NCBI GenBank assembly: GCA_903907865.1
Contig: CAIVPR010000140.1
Span: 24,457-88,456, forward strand
Source: an uncultured Acidobacteriia bacterium
Lineage (GTDB): Bacteria > Acidobacteriota > Terriglobia > Bryobacterales > Bryobacteraceae
Direction of reading: 5' to 3'
Length of the DNA: 64,000 nucleotides
Shown here: positions 1-8,976 of the stretch, piece by piece
Position numbering within the stretch: position 1 is the first letter of the stretch
Layout of the letters: each line of letters begins with the position of its first letter
Translations under genes and position numbers: made by a program
Notes under the pieces: model-generated
Told to the model about the DNA's origin: nothing
The model's database searches: none
The model's input: only the letters and a program-made list of their open reading frames with translations

Positions 1-1
1 C

Positions 2-259
2 GGCGGCCCGAATCGTGCTGCCAAGACCGTCAAGGTCACGCCCCCGAATGGCCCGGCAGTAACCGGCACCTTGATGTCGGTCTCCGATTTCGCCGTCACT
101 CTGCGCGAATCCGACGGCAACCGCCGGACTTTCACGCGCGAGGGCGACGTGCCGAAGGTCGAAATCACCGACCCCCTGCAAGCCCATTACGACCTGCTGC
201 GCCGCATCACCGACAAAGACATCCACAATCTGACCGCATATCTGGTGACCCTGAAATGA
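2..259 (+). CDS. C-terminal end of a cytochrome c-type protein (partial)
   Basis: The reading frame is open from the left edge of the window, so only the last 85 residues are present. The visible end finishes with ITDKDIHNLTAYLVTLK, the tail I associate with secreted cytochrome c/PQQ-dehydrogenase partner proteins of Acidobacteria, where the helix carrying D-x-D/NLTAYL closes a cytochrome c domain. The CxxCH haem motif, if present, lies outside the window. The stop overlaps the start of the PQQ dehydrogenase by 4 nt (ATGA), so the two are co-transcribed. The likely role is to accept electrons from that dehydrogenase in the periplasm. An in-frame TTG/ATG at 71-76 exists, but coding-like sequence continues upstream of it. 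Confidence 0.6.
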   Translation, partial: GGPNRAAKTVKVTPPNGPAVTGTLMSVSDFAVTLRESDGNRRTFTREGDVPKVEITDPLQAHYDLLRRITDKDIHNLTAYLVTLK

Positions 260-1896
260 AGACCCGCAACTTCCTCCTCTCTGTCGTTTTGGGTGCCGCC
301 GCGCTGCCCGCATTCGGGCAATTGACGCAGGCCCAGATCCAAAAGCCGCTGCCGGAATCGTGGCCGACGTATCACGGCGACTACTTCGGTCGCCACTACA
401 GCCCGCTCACCCAGATCAACCAGTCGAATGTGAAGCATTTGTCGCTGGCTTGGGTGGCCCGCATGAGCGCCAGCACGCTGGGCGCGATCACGGGCGGCGA
501 GGGTCCCGAGCCCAAGCCCGGAGCCGCACCGGGTGGACTTTCCGTCAAGTCCATCCCGCTGATGGTCAACGGCGTCCTCTATTTCTCGACGCCCGACCAC
601 GCTTGGGCGGTCGATGCCCGCACCGGCAAGGAAATCTGGCACTACTTCTGGAAGACCCAGGGCGGCCTCCACATCGGCAACCGCGGCATGGGCATGTACG
701 GCAATTGGCTGTACTTCGAAACGCCGGACGACTACATCATCTCCCTCGACGCCAAGACCGGCCGGGAGCGCTGGCATAAGAAGATCGCCGACGTGAAGGC
801 CGAGTACTTCTCGACGATGGCCCCGCTGGTGATCGGCAACCACGTGATCGTGGGCATGGGCGGCGACTTCCTCGACGTCCCCGGCTGGCTGGAATCGCGC
901 GACCCGGAGACTGGTGACATCCAGTGGAAATGGTTTAGCACCCCCCGTCCCGGCGAGCCCGGCGCGGAAACCTGGCCCGACGCCTTCTCCATGGAGCACG
1001 GCGGCGGCATGCCTTGGCAGCCCCCGACGTATGATCCCGACCTGAACCTGCTCTACGTCCCCACAGGCAATGCCAACCCGGTGTTCATCGGTGACAGCCG
1101 CAAGGGCGACAACCTCTATACGTCTTCGATCGTGGCCTTGAACCCGGACACGGGCAAGATGAAGTGGTACTTCCAAGGGTCGCCGCACGATACGCATGAT
1201 TGGGATGCGACCGAGGTGCCGATCCTGTTTGACGGCACTATTGAAGGCACGCCGCGCAAGCTGCTGGCCCAGGCGCATCGCAACGGCATGTTCTTCCTGC
1301 TGGACCGCGAGACGGGCAAGAACCTGCTTTCGACTCAGTTTTCGGACGTGGCGAATTGGTCGAAGGGCTTCAAGCCGAACGGCCAACCGATCCCGGACCC
1401 GATGAAGGAGCCGCAGCGCGCCGGAGCCTTGGTGTCGCCCGGTTCCAACGGTGCCACCAACTGGCCCGCGCCGAGCTTCAATCCCGAGACTGGATTGTTC
1501 TACATGCACTCGTCGCGGAACTATGCGATGTTCTACCGGACGGACACGCCGGGCGAGGCGATCGCGGCATACGGCGGATCGTCGGAGCACCGGGTGGATG
1601 GTTTTGGCGGGTCGTTGCAGGCGATTGATTACAAGACAGGCAAGACCAAGTGGATCCATGATTACCCGAATGGGGCCGGTGGCTCGGGCGGTCTGCTGGG
1701 TACTGCGGGACAACTGCTGTTTGCCGGTGACGGCGCGCAGAACCTGGTGGCGCATGATCCGGCGACGGGCAAGATCCTGTGGCATGCGGGTCTGACGGCG
1801 GGGATTAGCAATGCCCCGGAAACGTATATGCTGGACGGCCACCAGTACCTGTTGGTGGGTGCCGGGGATAGCTTGTACGCGTTCTATTTGCAGTAA
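256..1896 (+). CDS. PQQ-binding beta-propeller dehydrogenase (quinoprotein alcohol dehydrogenase-like)
   Basis: This 546-residue secreted protein has a signal peptide (about residues 1-21, cleaved near AFG/Q). The body is made of PQQ-type propeller blades: W-x-Y/F-H-G-D near residue 35, then repeated AxDxxTGKExW and ALNPDTGKMKW motifs. Two segments match active-site positions of quinoprotein alcohol dehydrogenases: PTGNAN (calcium-ligand Asn region) and HDTHDWDA (catalytic Asp region). It would oxidise an alcohol, aldose or similar substrate in the periplasm and pass electrons to a cytochrome c; the substrate cannot be read from sequence. There is no fused cytochrome domain, and the preceding gene, overlapping by 4 nt, probably supplies it. 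A perfect inverted repeat follows about 50 nt after the stop. Confidence 0.85.
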   Translation: MKTRNFLLSVVLGAAALPAFGQLTQAQIQKPLPESWPTYHGDYFGRHYSPLTQINQSNVKHLSLAWVARMSASTLGAITGGEGPEPKPGAAPGGLSVKSIPLMVNGVLYFSTPDHAWAVDARTGKEIWHYFWKTQGGLHIGNRGMGMYGNWLYFETPDDYIISLDAKTGRERWHKKIADVKAEYFSTMAPLVIGNHVIVGMGGDFLDVPGWLESRDPETGDIQWKWFSTPRPGEPGAETWPDAFSMEHGGGMPWQPPTYDPDLNLLYVPTGNANPVFIGDSRKGDNLYTSSIVALNPDTGKMKWYFQGSPHDTHDWDATEVPILFDGTIEGTPRKLLAQAHRNGMFFLLDRETGKNLLSTQFSDVANWSKGFKPNGQPIPDPMKEPQRAGALVSPGSNGATNWPAPSFNPETGLFYMHSSRNYAMFYRTDTPGEAIAAYGGSSEHRVDGFGGSLQAIDYKTGKTKWIHDYPNGAGGSGGLLGTAGQLLFAGDGAQNLVAHDPATGKILWHAGLTAGISNAPETYMLDGHQYLLVGAGDSLYAFYLQ

Positions 1897-1945
1897 GAGC
1901 GGAGAAACCGCACGCACGATGTTGCGGCGTCCCTAGTTATAGAAG

Positions 1946-2009
1946 ACGCTCCCTTGCGGTCGCGGCTCGGTAGAGCCGGCTCGTGGCCGCCGCGACCGCA
2001 AGGGAGCGT
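1946..2009. repeat. Perfect 21-bp inverted repeat, copy A of a dispersed repeat family
   Basis: The arms at 1946-1966 and 1989-2009 are exact reverse complements over 21 bp, starting ACGCTCCCTTGCGG. They flank a 22-nt centre that contains GAGCCGGCTC, itself a palindrome. The element sits in the 139-bp gap between the PQQ dehydrogenase and the FG-GAP protein and could act as a terminator for the former. It lacks a U tract. The same core recurs at 10570, 55675 and 55837, so it is a dispersed family rather than a one-off terminator. Confidence 0.85.
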
Positions 2010-2035
2010 TTGTGCCAAGTTAGGAACATCAACCT

Positions 2036-5000
2036 TTGACCCGTCGAGAATTCATGGCCGCGGTTGGCGCGGCAGGGTTGATCCCCGTCCGCGCTCCGGC
2101 GGCCACAGCGTTTCCCGGCCTACACTACGCGCGCAAGTCCCCCTACGACGAACTGATCCAGTACGTGGAGCCCGGCCTCGACGAGTTCAGCGACGAGAAA
2201 GCAGCCTTGGAGCTGGAAGCCAGGGTCTCGGCCCAGTTCCCCAACACCCGCGCCTACGCCCTGCCGGATTTCCAAGTCCGGTACGAGACCAAATCCGCAC
2301 GGCGATATGAGACCGGCATCCGGCAGTTGCCAGACTTGACCGTCGTCTCGAAGGACGTCGTCGAATCCCCCCAGCCCTACTTCCGCGACGTCACATCCCA
2401 CGTTTTTGGCGGCACGGCGTCCTTTCGCGACCAGCTGCTCAAAGGCAATCCGCACTGGCGCACCCACCTCGACGCCGCTACAGGCATCGACACGGACGGC
2501 AACCAGGGAATCGCGGTCGGCGACATCGACAACGACGGCCTGGACGAAATCTACGTCTGCCAATCCGGGGGACTGCCCAACCGCCTCTATAAGATCCGCC
2601 CTGACGGAAGCGCGGAGGACATCACCGAGCGCGCTGGCGTCGGCATCCTTGACGAGACCACCTGCGCCCTATTCGTCGATTTCCGCAATTCCGGCCACCA
2701 GGACCTCCTTGTCCTGCGCCGTTTCGGCCCCACCCTGCTCCTCAACCAAGGTGACGGCACCTTCCGCGAACTCGCGAACGCCTTCCATTTTAAGAAGCCC
2801 GCCCAAGGCGTCTTCACCGGCATGGCCGCCGCCGACTACGACCGCGACGGCCGCGTCGACGTCTACCTCTGTACCTACGTCTACGTCCAAGGCGAAGACC
2901 AATACCAATACCCCACCCCTTACTTCGACGCGCGCAACGGCCCGCCCAACATCCTGTTCCACAACCGACTGGCTAAGGATGGCGGTTTCTTCGAAGACGT
3001 CACCGAGGAATCCGGCATCAACGAAAACAACGACCGCTTCAGTTTCGCCCCCGCCTGGTGCGACTACGACGGTTCCGGCTGGCCCCACCTTTACGTCGCC
3101 AACGACTTCGGACGAAACAACCTCTACCGCAACCACAACGGCAAATTCCGCGACGAGGCGGCGGCGTGCGGGGTCGAGGACATCGGCGCGGGTATGAGCG
3201 CCTCGTGGTTCGACTACGATGGCGACGGCCGCCCCGACCTTTATGTCTCCAACATGTGGAGCGCTGCCGGGCAGCGGATCGTGCGCGATCCGGCGTTTCG
3301 ACCGTCGAAGGCGAATCTTGAGGAGTACAAGCGCCACGCCAAGGGGAATTCGCTGTATCGGAACAAGGGCGACGGCACGTTTGAGGAGACCGGCGCGGTC
3401 CAAAATGTCGAAATGGGCCGGTGGGCCTGGAGTTCGGGCGGTTTCGATTTCGACCTTGACGGAGTGCCAGAGATCTTCATCACCGGGGGTATGACGTCGA
3501 ACGGAGCCGTCGGAAGAACGGATCTGGACAGCTTCTTCTGGCGCCAGGTGGTGGCGAATTCGCCGTCCAATCTGTCTGCGGTCTCGGAGTATGAGAACGG
3601 TTGGAACACCATCGGGCAGTTGTTCCGGGGCGGGTACAACTGGCGCGGCGGGGAGCCGAACGTCTTTTACAAACGGCGGGATGGCAGATACGTCGATGCC
3701 TCTGGTGTCAGTGGGTTGGATTTTGCCGACGACAGCCGCACCTTCGCGGTCACCGATTTCGACGGCGACGGGGTGCCGGACGTAATCCTGAAAAGTCGGC
3801 TCGGTCCGCAGGTGCGCGCCATGCAAAACGACTGCGGCGCGGGGAAACCGGTCGTGGTGCTGGCGCTGAAGGGCACGAAGTCCAACCGCGACGCCATCGG
3901 AGCCCGGGTGGAAGTGGATGGCCAGGTACAATGGGTCACCGCCGGGAGCGGGTTCCTTTCGCAGCATTCCAAGCGGCTGCATTTCCGCGCCGGAAAGGCG
4001 GCGAAGATTAGTTGGCCATCAGGGACCGTGCAATCGGTGGAAGGCTTGGAGCCGGGATTCGCATACACAGTCACCGAAGGCACCACCTCGCCCGCCAAAA
4101 CAAAACTGAAGGCGCGCCGTGGGTTCACTTCCGCCCCGCTATCCCCCCAAAACGCCCCCGAATTCGGCGACACCTGGCTGCTCGAACCCGTCCCCACACC
4201 CCAGAAAGTGGCAGGACCCGGCCTCATCACCCTCACCGCCGACGACCTCTCCAAGCAGCCGGACGACGTGGCCGCAACGTGGTCGCTCTTCCACCGCTAC
4301 CTGTTTGAATACCGCTCCGAATTGGAGCTGCCGCTCACGCTGCTGGTGGACCAGGAAGGCCGCGCGCGCAAGGTCTACGCGGATTCGCCGTCGGACGCCA
4401 CCCGGAAAGCCGACTTGGCCCGGATCGCCGACAGCGGAAAACTGGCGCTTCCCTTCCCGGATCGCTACATCGTCCCGCCCCGCCGCAACTACTTCAAACT
4501 AGGCGTCGCATTTTACTGGGCCGGATATGCCGACCGCGCCCTACCGTACCTTCAAGAGGAACTTCGCAACCGGCCCGGCAACTGGAACATTCTATTCGCC
4601 TTGGGCCGCATCCAGCTGGAACTCGGCCATGCCGACGACGCGCTCCAAGCCTTCCAGAAAGTGCAACAACTGCACCCCGGCTACGCCCCCTCCATCGTCA
4701 GCGAAGGGTTGGCGCTGCTCAAGAAGGACGACCGCGACGCCGCCCGAGCCGCCTTCCTCAAAGCCCTCGACGCCGACCCGAAATCCGCCGAGGCCGCCAA
4801 CGAACTCGGCCTGATCTCCGCCCGTTCCGGGCAGCTTTCCGAGGCCCGCGACTGGTTCCACAAGGCCATCGAATCCGTACCCGGGCATGCCGAGGCCGTG
4901 AACAACCTCGGCGTCCTATATGCGCAACTGCGCCAGTATCCCGACGCCGTCGCCGCCCTCCGCTACGGCCTCCAATTCAACCCCGGCAACGAGCCGCTGT

Positions 5001-5131
5001 ACCTGAACCTCGCCCGGCTGCTGATGATCATGGGCCAGCGCGAGGAGGCCAAGATGGTCGTGACAGAATTGTTGGAAAGACATCCGGGGAGCGCGTTGGG
5101 ACGCAAGCTCTCGGGAGACCTGGAACGATGA
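2036..5131 (+). CDS. Secreted FG-GAP/VCBS repeat protein with UnbV (ASPIC) domain and C-terminal TPRs
   Basis: A 1031-residue protein, start TTG, opening with MTRREFM, a twin-arginine-like export signal. From about residue 155 to 590 there are at least five FG-GAP/VCBS calcium-loop repeats (DIDNDGLDE, DYDRDGRVD, DYDGDGRPD, DFDLDGVPE, DFDGDGVPD). An UnbV/ASPIC module follows at about 605-680 (GARVEVDG...SGFLSQHSKRLHF). After a linker, TPR helices occupy about 815-1030. This architecture is common in Acidobacteria and Planctomycetes; FG-GAP repeats fold as an integrin-like propeller and bind calcium, but the function of these proteins is not established. The gene overlaps the DUF1801 gene by 4 nt. 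Confidence 0.85.
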   Translation: MTRREFMAAVGAAGLIPVRAPAATAFPGLHYARKSPYDELIQYVEPGLDEFSDEKAALELEARVSAQFPNTRAYALPDFQVRYETKSARRYETGIRQLPDLTVVSKDVVESPQPYFRDVTSHVFGGTASFRDQLLKGNPHWRTHLDAATGIDTDGNQGIAVGDIDNDGLDEIYVCQSGGLPNRLYKIRPDGSAEDITERAGVGILDETTCALFVDFRNSGHQDLLVLRRFGPTLLLNQGDGTFRELANAFHFKKPAQGVFTGMAAADYDRDGRVDVYLCTYVYVQGEDQYQYPTPYFDARNGPPNILFHNRLAKDGGFFEDVTEESGINENNDRFSFAPAWCDYDGSGWPHLYVANDFGRNNLYRNHNGKFRDEAAACGVEDIGAGMSASWFDYDGDGRPDLYVSNMWSAAGQRIVRDPAFRPSKANLEEYKRHAKGNSLYRNKGDGTFEETGAVQNVEMGRWAWSSGGFDFDLDGVPEIFITGGMTSNGAVGRTDLDSFFWRQVVANSPSNLSAVSEYENGWNTIGQLFRGGYNWRGGEPNVFYKRRDGRYVDASGVSGLDFADDSRTFAVTDFDGDGVPDVILKSRLGPQVRAMQNDCGAGKPVVVLALKGTKSNRDAIGARVEVDGQVQWVTAGSGFLSQHSKRLHFRAGKAAKISWPSGTVQSVEGLEPGFAYTVTEGTTSPAKTKLKARRGFTSAPLSPQNAPEFGDTWLLEPVPTPQKVAGPGLITLTADDLSKQPDDVAATWSLFHRYLFEYRSELELPLTLLVDQEGRARKVYADSPSDATRKADLARIADSGKLALPFPDRYIVPPRRNYFKLGVAFYWAGYADRALPYLQEELRNRPGNWNILFALGRIQLELGHADDALQAFQKVQQLHPGYAPSIVSEGLALLKKDDRDAARAAFLKALDADPKSAEAANELGLISARSGQLSEARDWFHKAIESVPGHAEAVNNLGVLYAQLRQYPDAVAALRYGLQFNPGNEPLYLNLARLLMIMGQREEAKMVVTELLERHPGSALGRKLSGDLER

Positions 5132-5502
5132 GAACAGACCTGCCCGCCCCCCATTCCGTGGACGAATACCTGGCCAACGTGCCGGAACCGGCGCGGTCCA
5201 CGCTGGAGACAATCCGGGCGCAGATCCGCGCGCTGGTCCCGGCGGATGCGACCGAAGTCCTCAGCTACGGCATGCCCGCCTTCAAGTGGAAGAAGGCGTT
5301 GGTCGGGTACGCGGCGTTCTCCAACCATTGCAGCTTCTTCCCGATGTCCGCAGCCTTGATCGCGTCGATGGCGGATGAACTACGGAACTACTCCACAGCC
5401 AAGGGCACGATCCGCTTCCCGTCCGACCAGCCCCTGGACAGCGCGATCATCGCCAAGATCGTCAGGGCGCGCCTCGAACAGGTTTCGACAAAGGGCAAAT
5501 GA
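5128..5502 (+). CDS. DUF1801 (YdhG-like) small protein
   Basis: A 124-residue cytosolic protein with the DUF1801 pattern: an N-terminal helix with VDEYLANVPEPAR, then LxETIRAQIRALVPADATE, the YGMPAFKWKK strand, and a C-terminal IRFP...PLDSAIIAKIVRAR segment. The family includes YdhG/frataxin-like proteins in Bacillus that have been proposed to handle iron; whether that applies here is unknown. It overlaps its neighbours by 4 nt on both sides (ATGA junctions), so it is translated with the FG-GAP protein and the hydrolase. Length is normal for the family. Confidence 0.8.
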   Translation: MRTDLPAPHSVDEYLANVPEPARSTLETIRAQIRALVPADATEVLSYGMPAFKWKKALVGYAAFSNHCSFFPMSAALIASMADELRNYSTAKGTIRFPSDQPLDSAIIAKIVRARLEQVSTKGK

Positions 5503-7418
5503 TCAACCGCCGCCAATTCGTCCTCGCATCCGCCGCCTTGGCGAGCCTGAAGGCGCAGACGGGCGACTTGCCCGACATGCTCCTCGCGTACTTCGCCCGA
5601 CGCCTCGAAGCCGCGCGGCCCAAAACCCCGCCCACGCCCGCCGAAATCCGTCGACTCCTGCGCGAAATCACCGGACCGTATCCCGCTCCGACCGCGTCCG
5701 TTGCCCGCATCGCCAAGACCACCCCGAAAAACGGCTACCGCATCGAAAACCTCCTCTTCCAGAGCCAGCCCGACTACTGGGTCACCGCCAACCTTTGGGT
5801 CCCGTCGAACGCCGCGAAGGCCCCCGCCATCCTCATGCCCCGGGGCCATTTCGACCCCGACCGCATGATGGGCGACTACCAGCAGATCGCCTTCGACCTC
5901 GTCCGCGCCGGTTTCGTCGTCCTTTCCTACGACCCCATCGGCCAGGGCCCGCGCCGCCAGAAGTGGTCGGAATCGGGCGCGCAATTCGACGGCCTCATCA
6001 CCACGGCCCTCGAACACGCCCTGATCGGCAACAAGCTCGCGCTGCTGGGAGAATCCGCCGCCGGATGGCAGATCCGCGACGCCATGGCGGCCGTCGACTA
6101 CCTCGCCACCCGCCCCGAAGTGGACCCCGCCCGCATCGGCCTCGCCGACCATTCCGACAACGGTGCCGAAACCGCCCTCATCTGCGCGGTGGACAGCCGG
6201 ATCGCCTGCGCCGCCCTCCACGCCGCCCGTTTCGGGCACCGATGGCCCCCCGACCCCACCACATGGATCGTGGTCGACGACACCCAGGAGTACCTGCCGG
6301 GTGCCGCCGCGCATGGGATCGATTTCTGCGAAACCTTCGCCGCCATGGCCCCACGCCCGTTGTTGATGTTGCGCGAAAACCTCGACGGCGGATTTGATTC
6401 AGCGGTTGACCACCTGCGGGAGCAGTACCGGCTGGCCGGGGAGTTGGCCAAATTCGGCGTGCAGTCCGCCGACGCCTCGCAGGACTGGCCAGCGCGCCTG
6501 CGGATGGAGACGGTGGCGTGGTTCGCCCGCTGGTTCCGCACGGCCGCGCCGCCGAAGACCGAGACCGACGTGATCCCGGCGAGCGGGTTGCGGGAAGTGT
6601 GTCCGGGGAAGTCGGTGTACGAGTTGATCCGGGAGCGGGCGGCGGGGTTGCCGCCGTCGGGGATCACGGTTGAAAGACTGCGGGCGATCATCCGACCTTT
6701 GACCGGCAAGCGCGATCCGGTCGTGGTGCTGAATTCATTGAACGACGGGGAGTTGCGGATCGACCGGCTGCAGATCCCGTCCGAGCCCGGCATCCGGCTC
6801 CCGGCGCGGCTGGTGCGTCCGACGATGCCGAACGGCAAGGTGGTGGTCTACGTGTCGGGCGACACGACCAAGCTCGACCCCGTCACGACCGGCGACGACG
6901 TGGAAGACCCGCCCCCGCCCGACCGCACGCCGGAGAAGCTGGCGGCGAAGGGGTACACGGTGCTGGCGGTGGACGTGCGGGGGATCGGCGAGATGTCGCC
7001 GCGGATTCCGAGGCGCGGGTTCCGCGTCCCCTACCACCATCTGATGAACCGGGATATGGCGCTCAACATGATGGCTTGGTCGTTCGGCGACTCGTTGTTT
7101 GCGATGCGGGTGCGGGATGTGCTGCAGGCGGTCGACCACGCGACGACGCTGGGCGAGGTTTGGGTCGCGGGTAAGGATATGGGGGCGACGTGGGCGGTGT
7201 TCGCCGGGGCGCTCGACCAGCGGGTGAAGCATGTGATTACGGAGAAGGGGCTGGCGTCGTGGAAGTCGATGGTGGAGAACGACCGGTTCCATGCGGCGTC
7301 TAGCCAGATCCATTGGGGGATTCTGAGGGAGTGCGATATCCCGCAGGTGGCGGGGTTAATTGCGCCCAGGAGGGTGACGGTACTCGATAAGGGTCGAACG
7401 GTGGATCAGGCGGGGTGA
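5499..7418 (+). CDS. Tat-exported tandem alpha/beta-hydrolase-fold protein with degenerate nucleophile sites
   Basis: A 639-residue protein starting MINRRQFVLASAAL, a twin-arginine export signal. Two alpha/beta-hydrolase-like halves are visible. The first (about 90-340) resembles acetyl-xylan esterase/dienelactone hydrolase-type proteins, with LSYDPIGQGPRR and an elbow ADHSDNGAE holding Ser219. The second (about 430-639) has AVDVRGIGE and the elbow AGKDMGA, where no serine is present. Canonical GxSxG is therefore missing from the second half and altered in the first, so catalytic activity should not be assumed. It is the last gene of an overlapping three-gene run with the DUF1801 and FG-GAP genes. 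Its stop lies only 6 nt from that of the convergent TIR-FGE gene. Confidence 0.7.
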   Translation: MINRRQFVLASAALASLKAQTGDLPDMLLAYFARRLEAARPKTPPTPAEIRRLLREITGPYPAPTASVARIAKTTPKNGYRIENLLFQSQPDYWVTANLWVPSNAAKAPAILMPRGHFDPDRMMGDYQQIAFDLVRAGFVVLSYDPIGQGPRRQKWSESGAQFDGLITTALEHALIGNKLALLGESAAGWQIRDAMAAVDYLATRPEVDPARIGLADHSDNGAETALICAVDSRIACAALHAARFGHRWPPDPTTWIVVDDTQEYLPGAAAHGIDFCETFAAMAPRPLLMLRENLDGGFDSAVDHLREQYRLAGELAKFGVQSADASQDWPARLRMETVAWFARWFRTAAPPKTETDVIPASGLREVCPGKSVYELIRERAAGLPPSGITVERLRAIIRPLTGKRDPVVVLNSLNDGELRIDRLQIPSEPGIRLPARLVRPTMPNGKVVVYVSGDTTKLDPVTTGDDVEDPPPPDRTPEKLAAKGYTVLAVDVRGIGEMSPRIPRRGFRVPYHHLMNRDMALNMMAWSFGDSLFAMRVRDVLQAVDHATTLGEVWVAGKDMGATWAVFAGALDQRVKHVITEKGLASWKSMVENDRFHAASSQIHWGILRECDIPQVAGLIAPRRVTVLDKGRTVDQAG

Positions 7419-7424
7419 CGGCGG

Positions 7425-8594
7425 TCAATCCCCGGCGCACCGAAACCCGGTGCAACGGTAGCGGCTCGTTGGCGCAAAAGTGTAGCGGAAAGATGCGCGG
7501 ACACTCTTAGAATAGAGGGACCTTGCGCCTCCGCGTAGAACCCGCGACGCCCCATCGTAAGGCCCTCGCGGATCAACAGTTGAAGTCGCGCTATAAGGGC
7601 CGAGGAAGTCGCCCACCCACTCCAAGACATTGCCGAGCATGTCATAGAGGCCGAATGCATTCGGAGCCTTTGCTCCAACATCGTGCGTCCGTTCGCCGTT
7701 GTTGCCGTCGAACCACGCGATCTCTTCCAGATTGCCGTATCGACTACCGGTCGTTCCTGCCCGCGCTGCGTATTCCCACTCAGCCTCAGTCGGCAGACGC
7801 ATACCTACGGCTACAGCGTATGCTCTGGCCTCATCCCAACTGATATTTTCAACAGGCAAACTCGCCCCCTTGGAATAGCTAGGATTCGTACCCATCACAC
7901 GTTCGAAAGCAGCTTGTGTTACAGGTGTCTTGCCCAACCAGAATCCCCTTGTTATGGTGACACAATGCGCCGGTTTCTCAACCTCGAATGCCTCGGCGTC
8001 ACCCCGAGACGCCCCCATTTGGAACTGGCCGGGCGAAATCCAAACATACTCCAGTCCGTCCAGCGGACTGATCTTGACCTCTCCCAACCGGACCGTCGAA
8101 GCCGACAGCAGCGCGGGAGGCGCGGCCAAGCCATCCGGCATTAGCGCGGCGACCGGAATAGACATGGCAACCTTCTCAACCTCTTCTACAACCTTGACCC
8201 AAGCCCCATCCCTGTCATGCCGGTGCGCTCCATGACTGCGCACCGGCTTGTCCGGCCACAGCACTTGGAAATCCTTCAGCGGACCGTGCTTCCAGCGGCA
8301 CTCCCGGACAATCACCGGGATCAAACGCGTCTGCCCGGCATGGTGGCGTTCCACCGCAGCCTTCAGTTCCCTCGCGGCGAACTCGGACGCCAGAAAATCC
8401 GCCGAAACCAGTACAATCACAATGCTCGAAACCGCCAACGCCGACCAGATCTCGGCCTCCCACGGCGTCCCCGCCCGGATATCCCGGTCCGTCCAAGTCT
8501 CAATCAACGACCCGCGCAACGGTGCCAAATGGGTATGCAGTTCGTCGAGATAGAGCGCGTCCTCGTGCGCGTACGAGATGAATACTTTCAGCAT
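7425..8594 (-). CDS. TIR domain fused to formylglycine-generating-enzyme (FGE/SUMF1)-type domain
   Basis: A 389-residue protein, start chosen at MLKVFISYAHED because the TIR fold begins there; the longer open frame upstream overlaps the divergent parD and looks non-coding. Residues 1-135 form a bacterial TIR_2-type domain: FISYAHED, WTDRDIRAGTPW, VSADFLAS and the helix EFAARELK, where Glu76 is the likely NADase glutamate. After a linker, residues 170-389 form an FGE-sulfatase/C-type-lectin-like domain (WISPGQFQMGA, GKTPVTQAAF, RLPTEAEWEYAARAG, GNVLEW, RVLRGGA, GFRCAGD). TIR domains commonly hydrolyse NAD or make signalling nucleotides in immune systems. The FGE fold in such fusions is often a sensor or ligand-binding module rather than a sulfatase activator. 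There is no export signal. Confidence 0.85.
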   Translation of the reverse strand: MLKVFISYAHEDALYLDELHTHLAPLRGSLIETWTDRDIRAGTPWEAEIWSALAVSSIVIVLVSADFLASEFAARELKAAVERHHAGQTRLIPVIVRECRWKHGPLKDFQVLWPDKPVRSHGAHRHDRDGAWVKVVEEVEKVAMSIPVAALMPDGLAAPPALLSASTVRLGEVKISPLDGLEYVWISPGQFQMGASRGDAEAFEVEKPAHCVTITRGFWLGKTPVTQAAFERVMGTNPSYSKGASLPVENISWDEARAYAVAVGMRLPTEAEWEYAARAGTTGSRYGNLEEIAWFDGNNGERTHDVGAKAPNAFGLYDMLGNVLEWVGDFLGPYSATSTVDPRGPYDGASRVLRGGARSLYSKSVRASFRYTFAPTSRYRCTGFRCAGD

Positions 8595-8691
8595 TCCGGC
8601 CAACCCGAAAATTATCCCACGCGCCCCCAGTGCATGCCGGAAGCCACCTCCAACACTTGACACCGCGCCGTCCACGACGTACCCTTCGAAT

Positions 8692-8976
8692 ATGGAATTG
8701 ACTCTCACGGAAGACCAGGAGCACTTCGTCAGAGCCGCGATACAGAGCGGTCGGCTGCCGAGCGAAGAGGAAGCGGGTCGTGAGGCCATGTCCATGTGGG
8801 AGGAACGGGAGCGCCTTCGCCTTGAAATTGTTGCCTCAGTTGAATCGGCACGCACTTCCTATGCCCGGGGCGAAGGCCGCATGATTCGCACCGACGAAGA
8901 TGCTGCCAGAATGATTGCCGACATCAAGCGCCGGGGCATGGCTCGACTCAAAATGGAGCAGACCGCGGGCCAGTGA
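8692..8976 (+). CDS. parD: ParD/CopG-type antitoxin
   Basis: A 94-residue protein starting MELTLTEDQEHFVRAAI. This is the N-terminal strand and first helix of ParD-type ribbon-helix-helix antitoxins, followed by SGRLPSEEEAGREAMSMWEERE. The later part (RMIRTDEDAARMIADIKRRG) is the flexible toxin-binding tail. Start 8692 is preferred; an extension to 8578 adds low-complexity sequence overlapping the TIR gene. The stop overlaps the toxin start by 4 nt (GTGA), the normal antitoxin-first order. The TIR-FGE gene is divergent, so the 97-bp gap probably holds both promoters. ParD would bind there and autoregulate. Confidence 0.85.
   Translation: MELTLTEDQEHFVRAAIQSGRLPSEEEAGREAMSMWEERERLRLEIVASVESARTSYARGEGRMIRTDEDAARMIADIKRRGMARLKMEQTAGQ

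Noticed and set aside
187..1917. 576-codon minus-strand frame opposite the PQQ dehydrogenase
   Set aside because: Antisense shadow of a real gene: no domain, and Arg/Val-rich composition typical of such frames.
7425..7560. Possible diversity-generating retroelement variable region at the end of the TIR-FGE gene
   Set aside because: The fold position fits, but no template repeat or reverse transcriptase is present in the window, so I do not annotate it as such.
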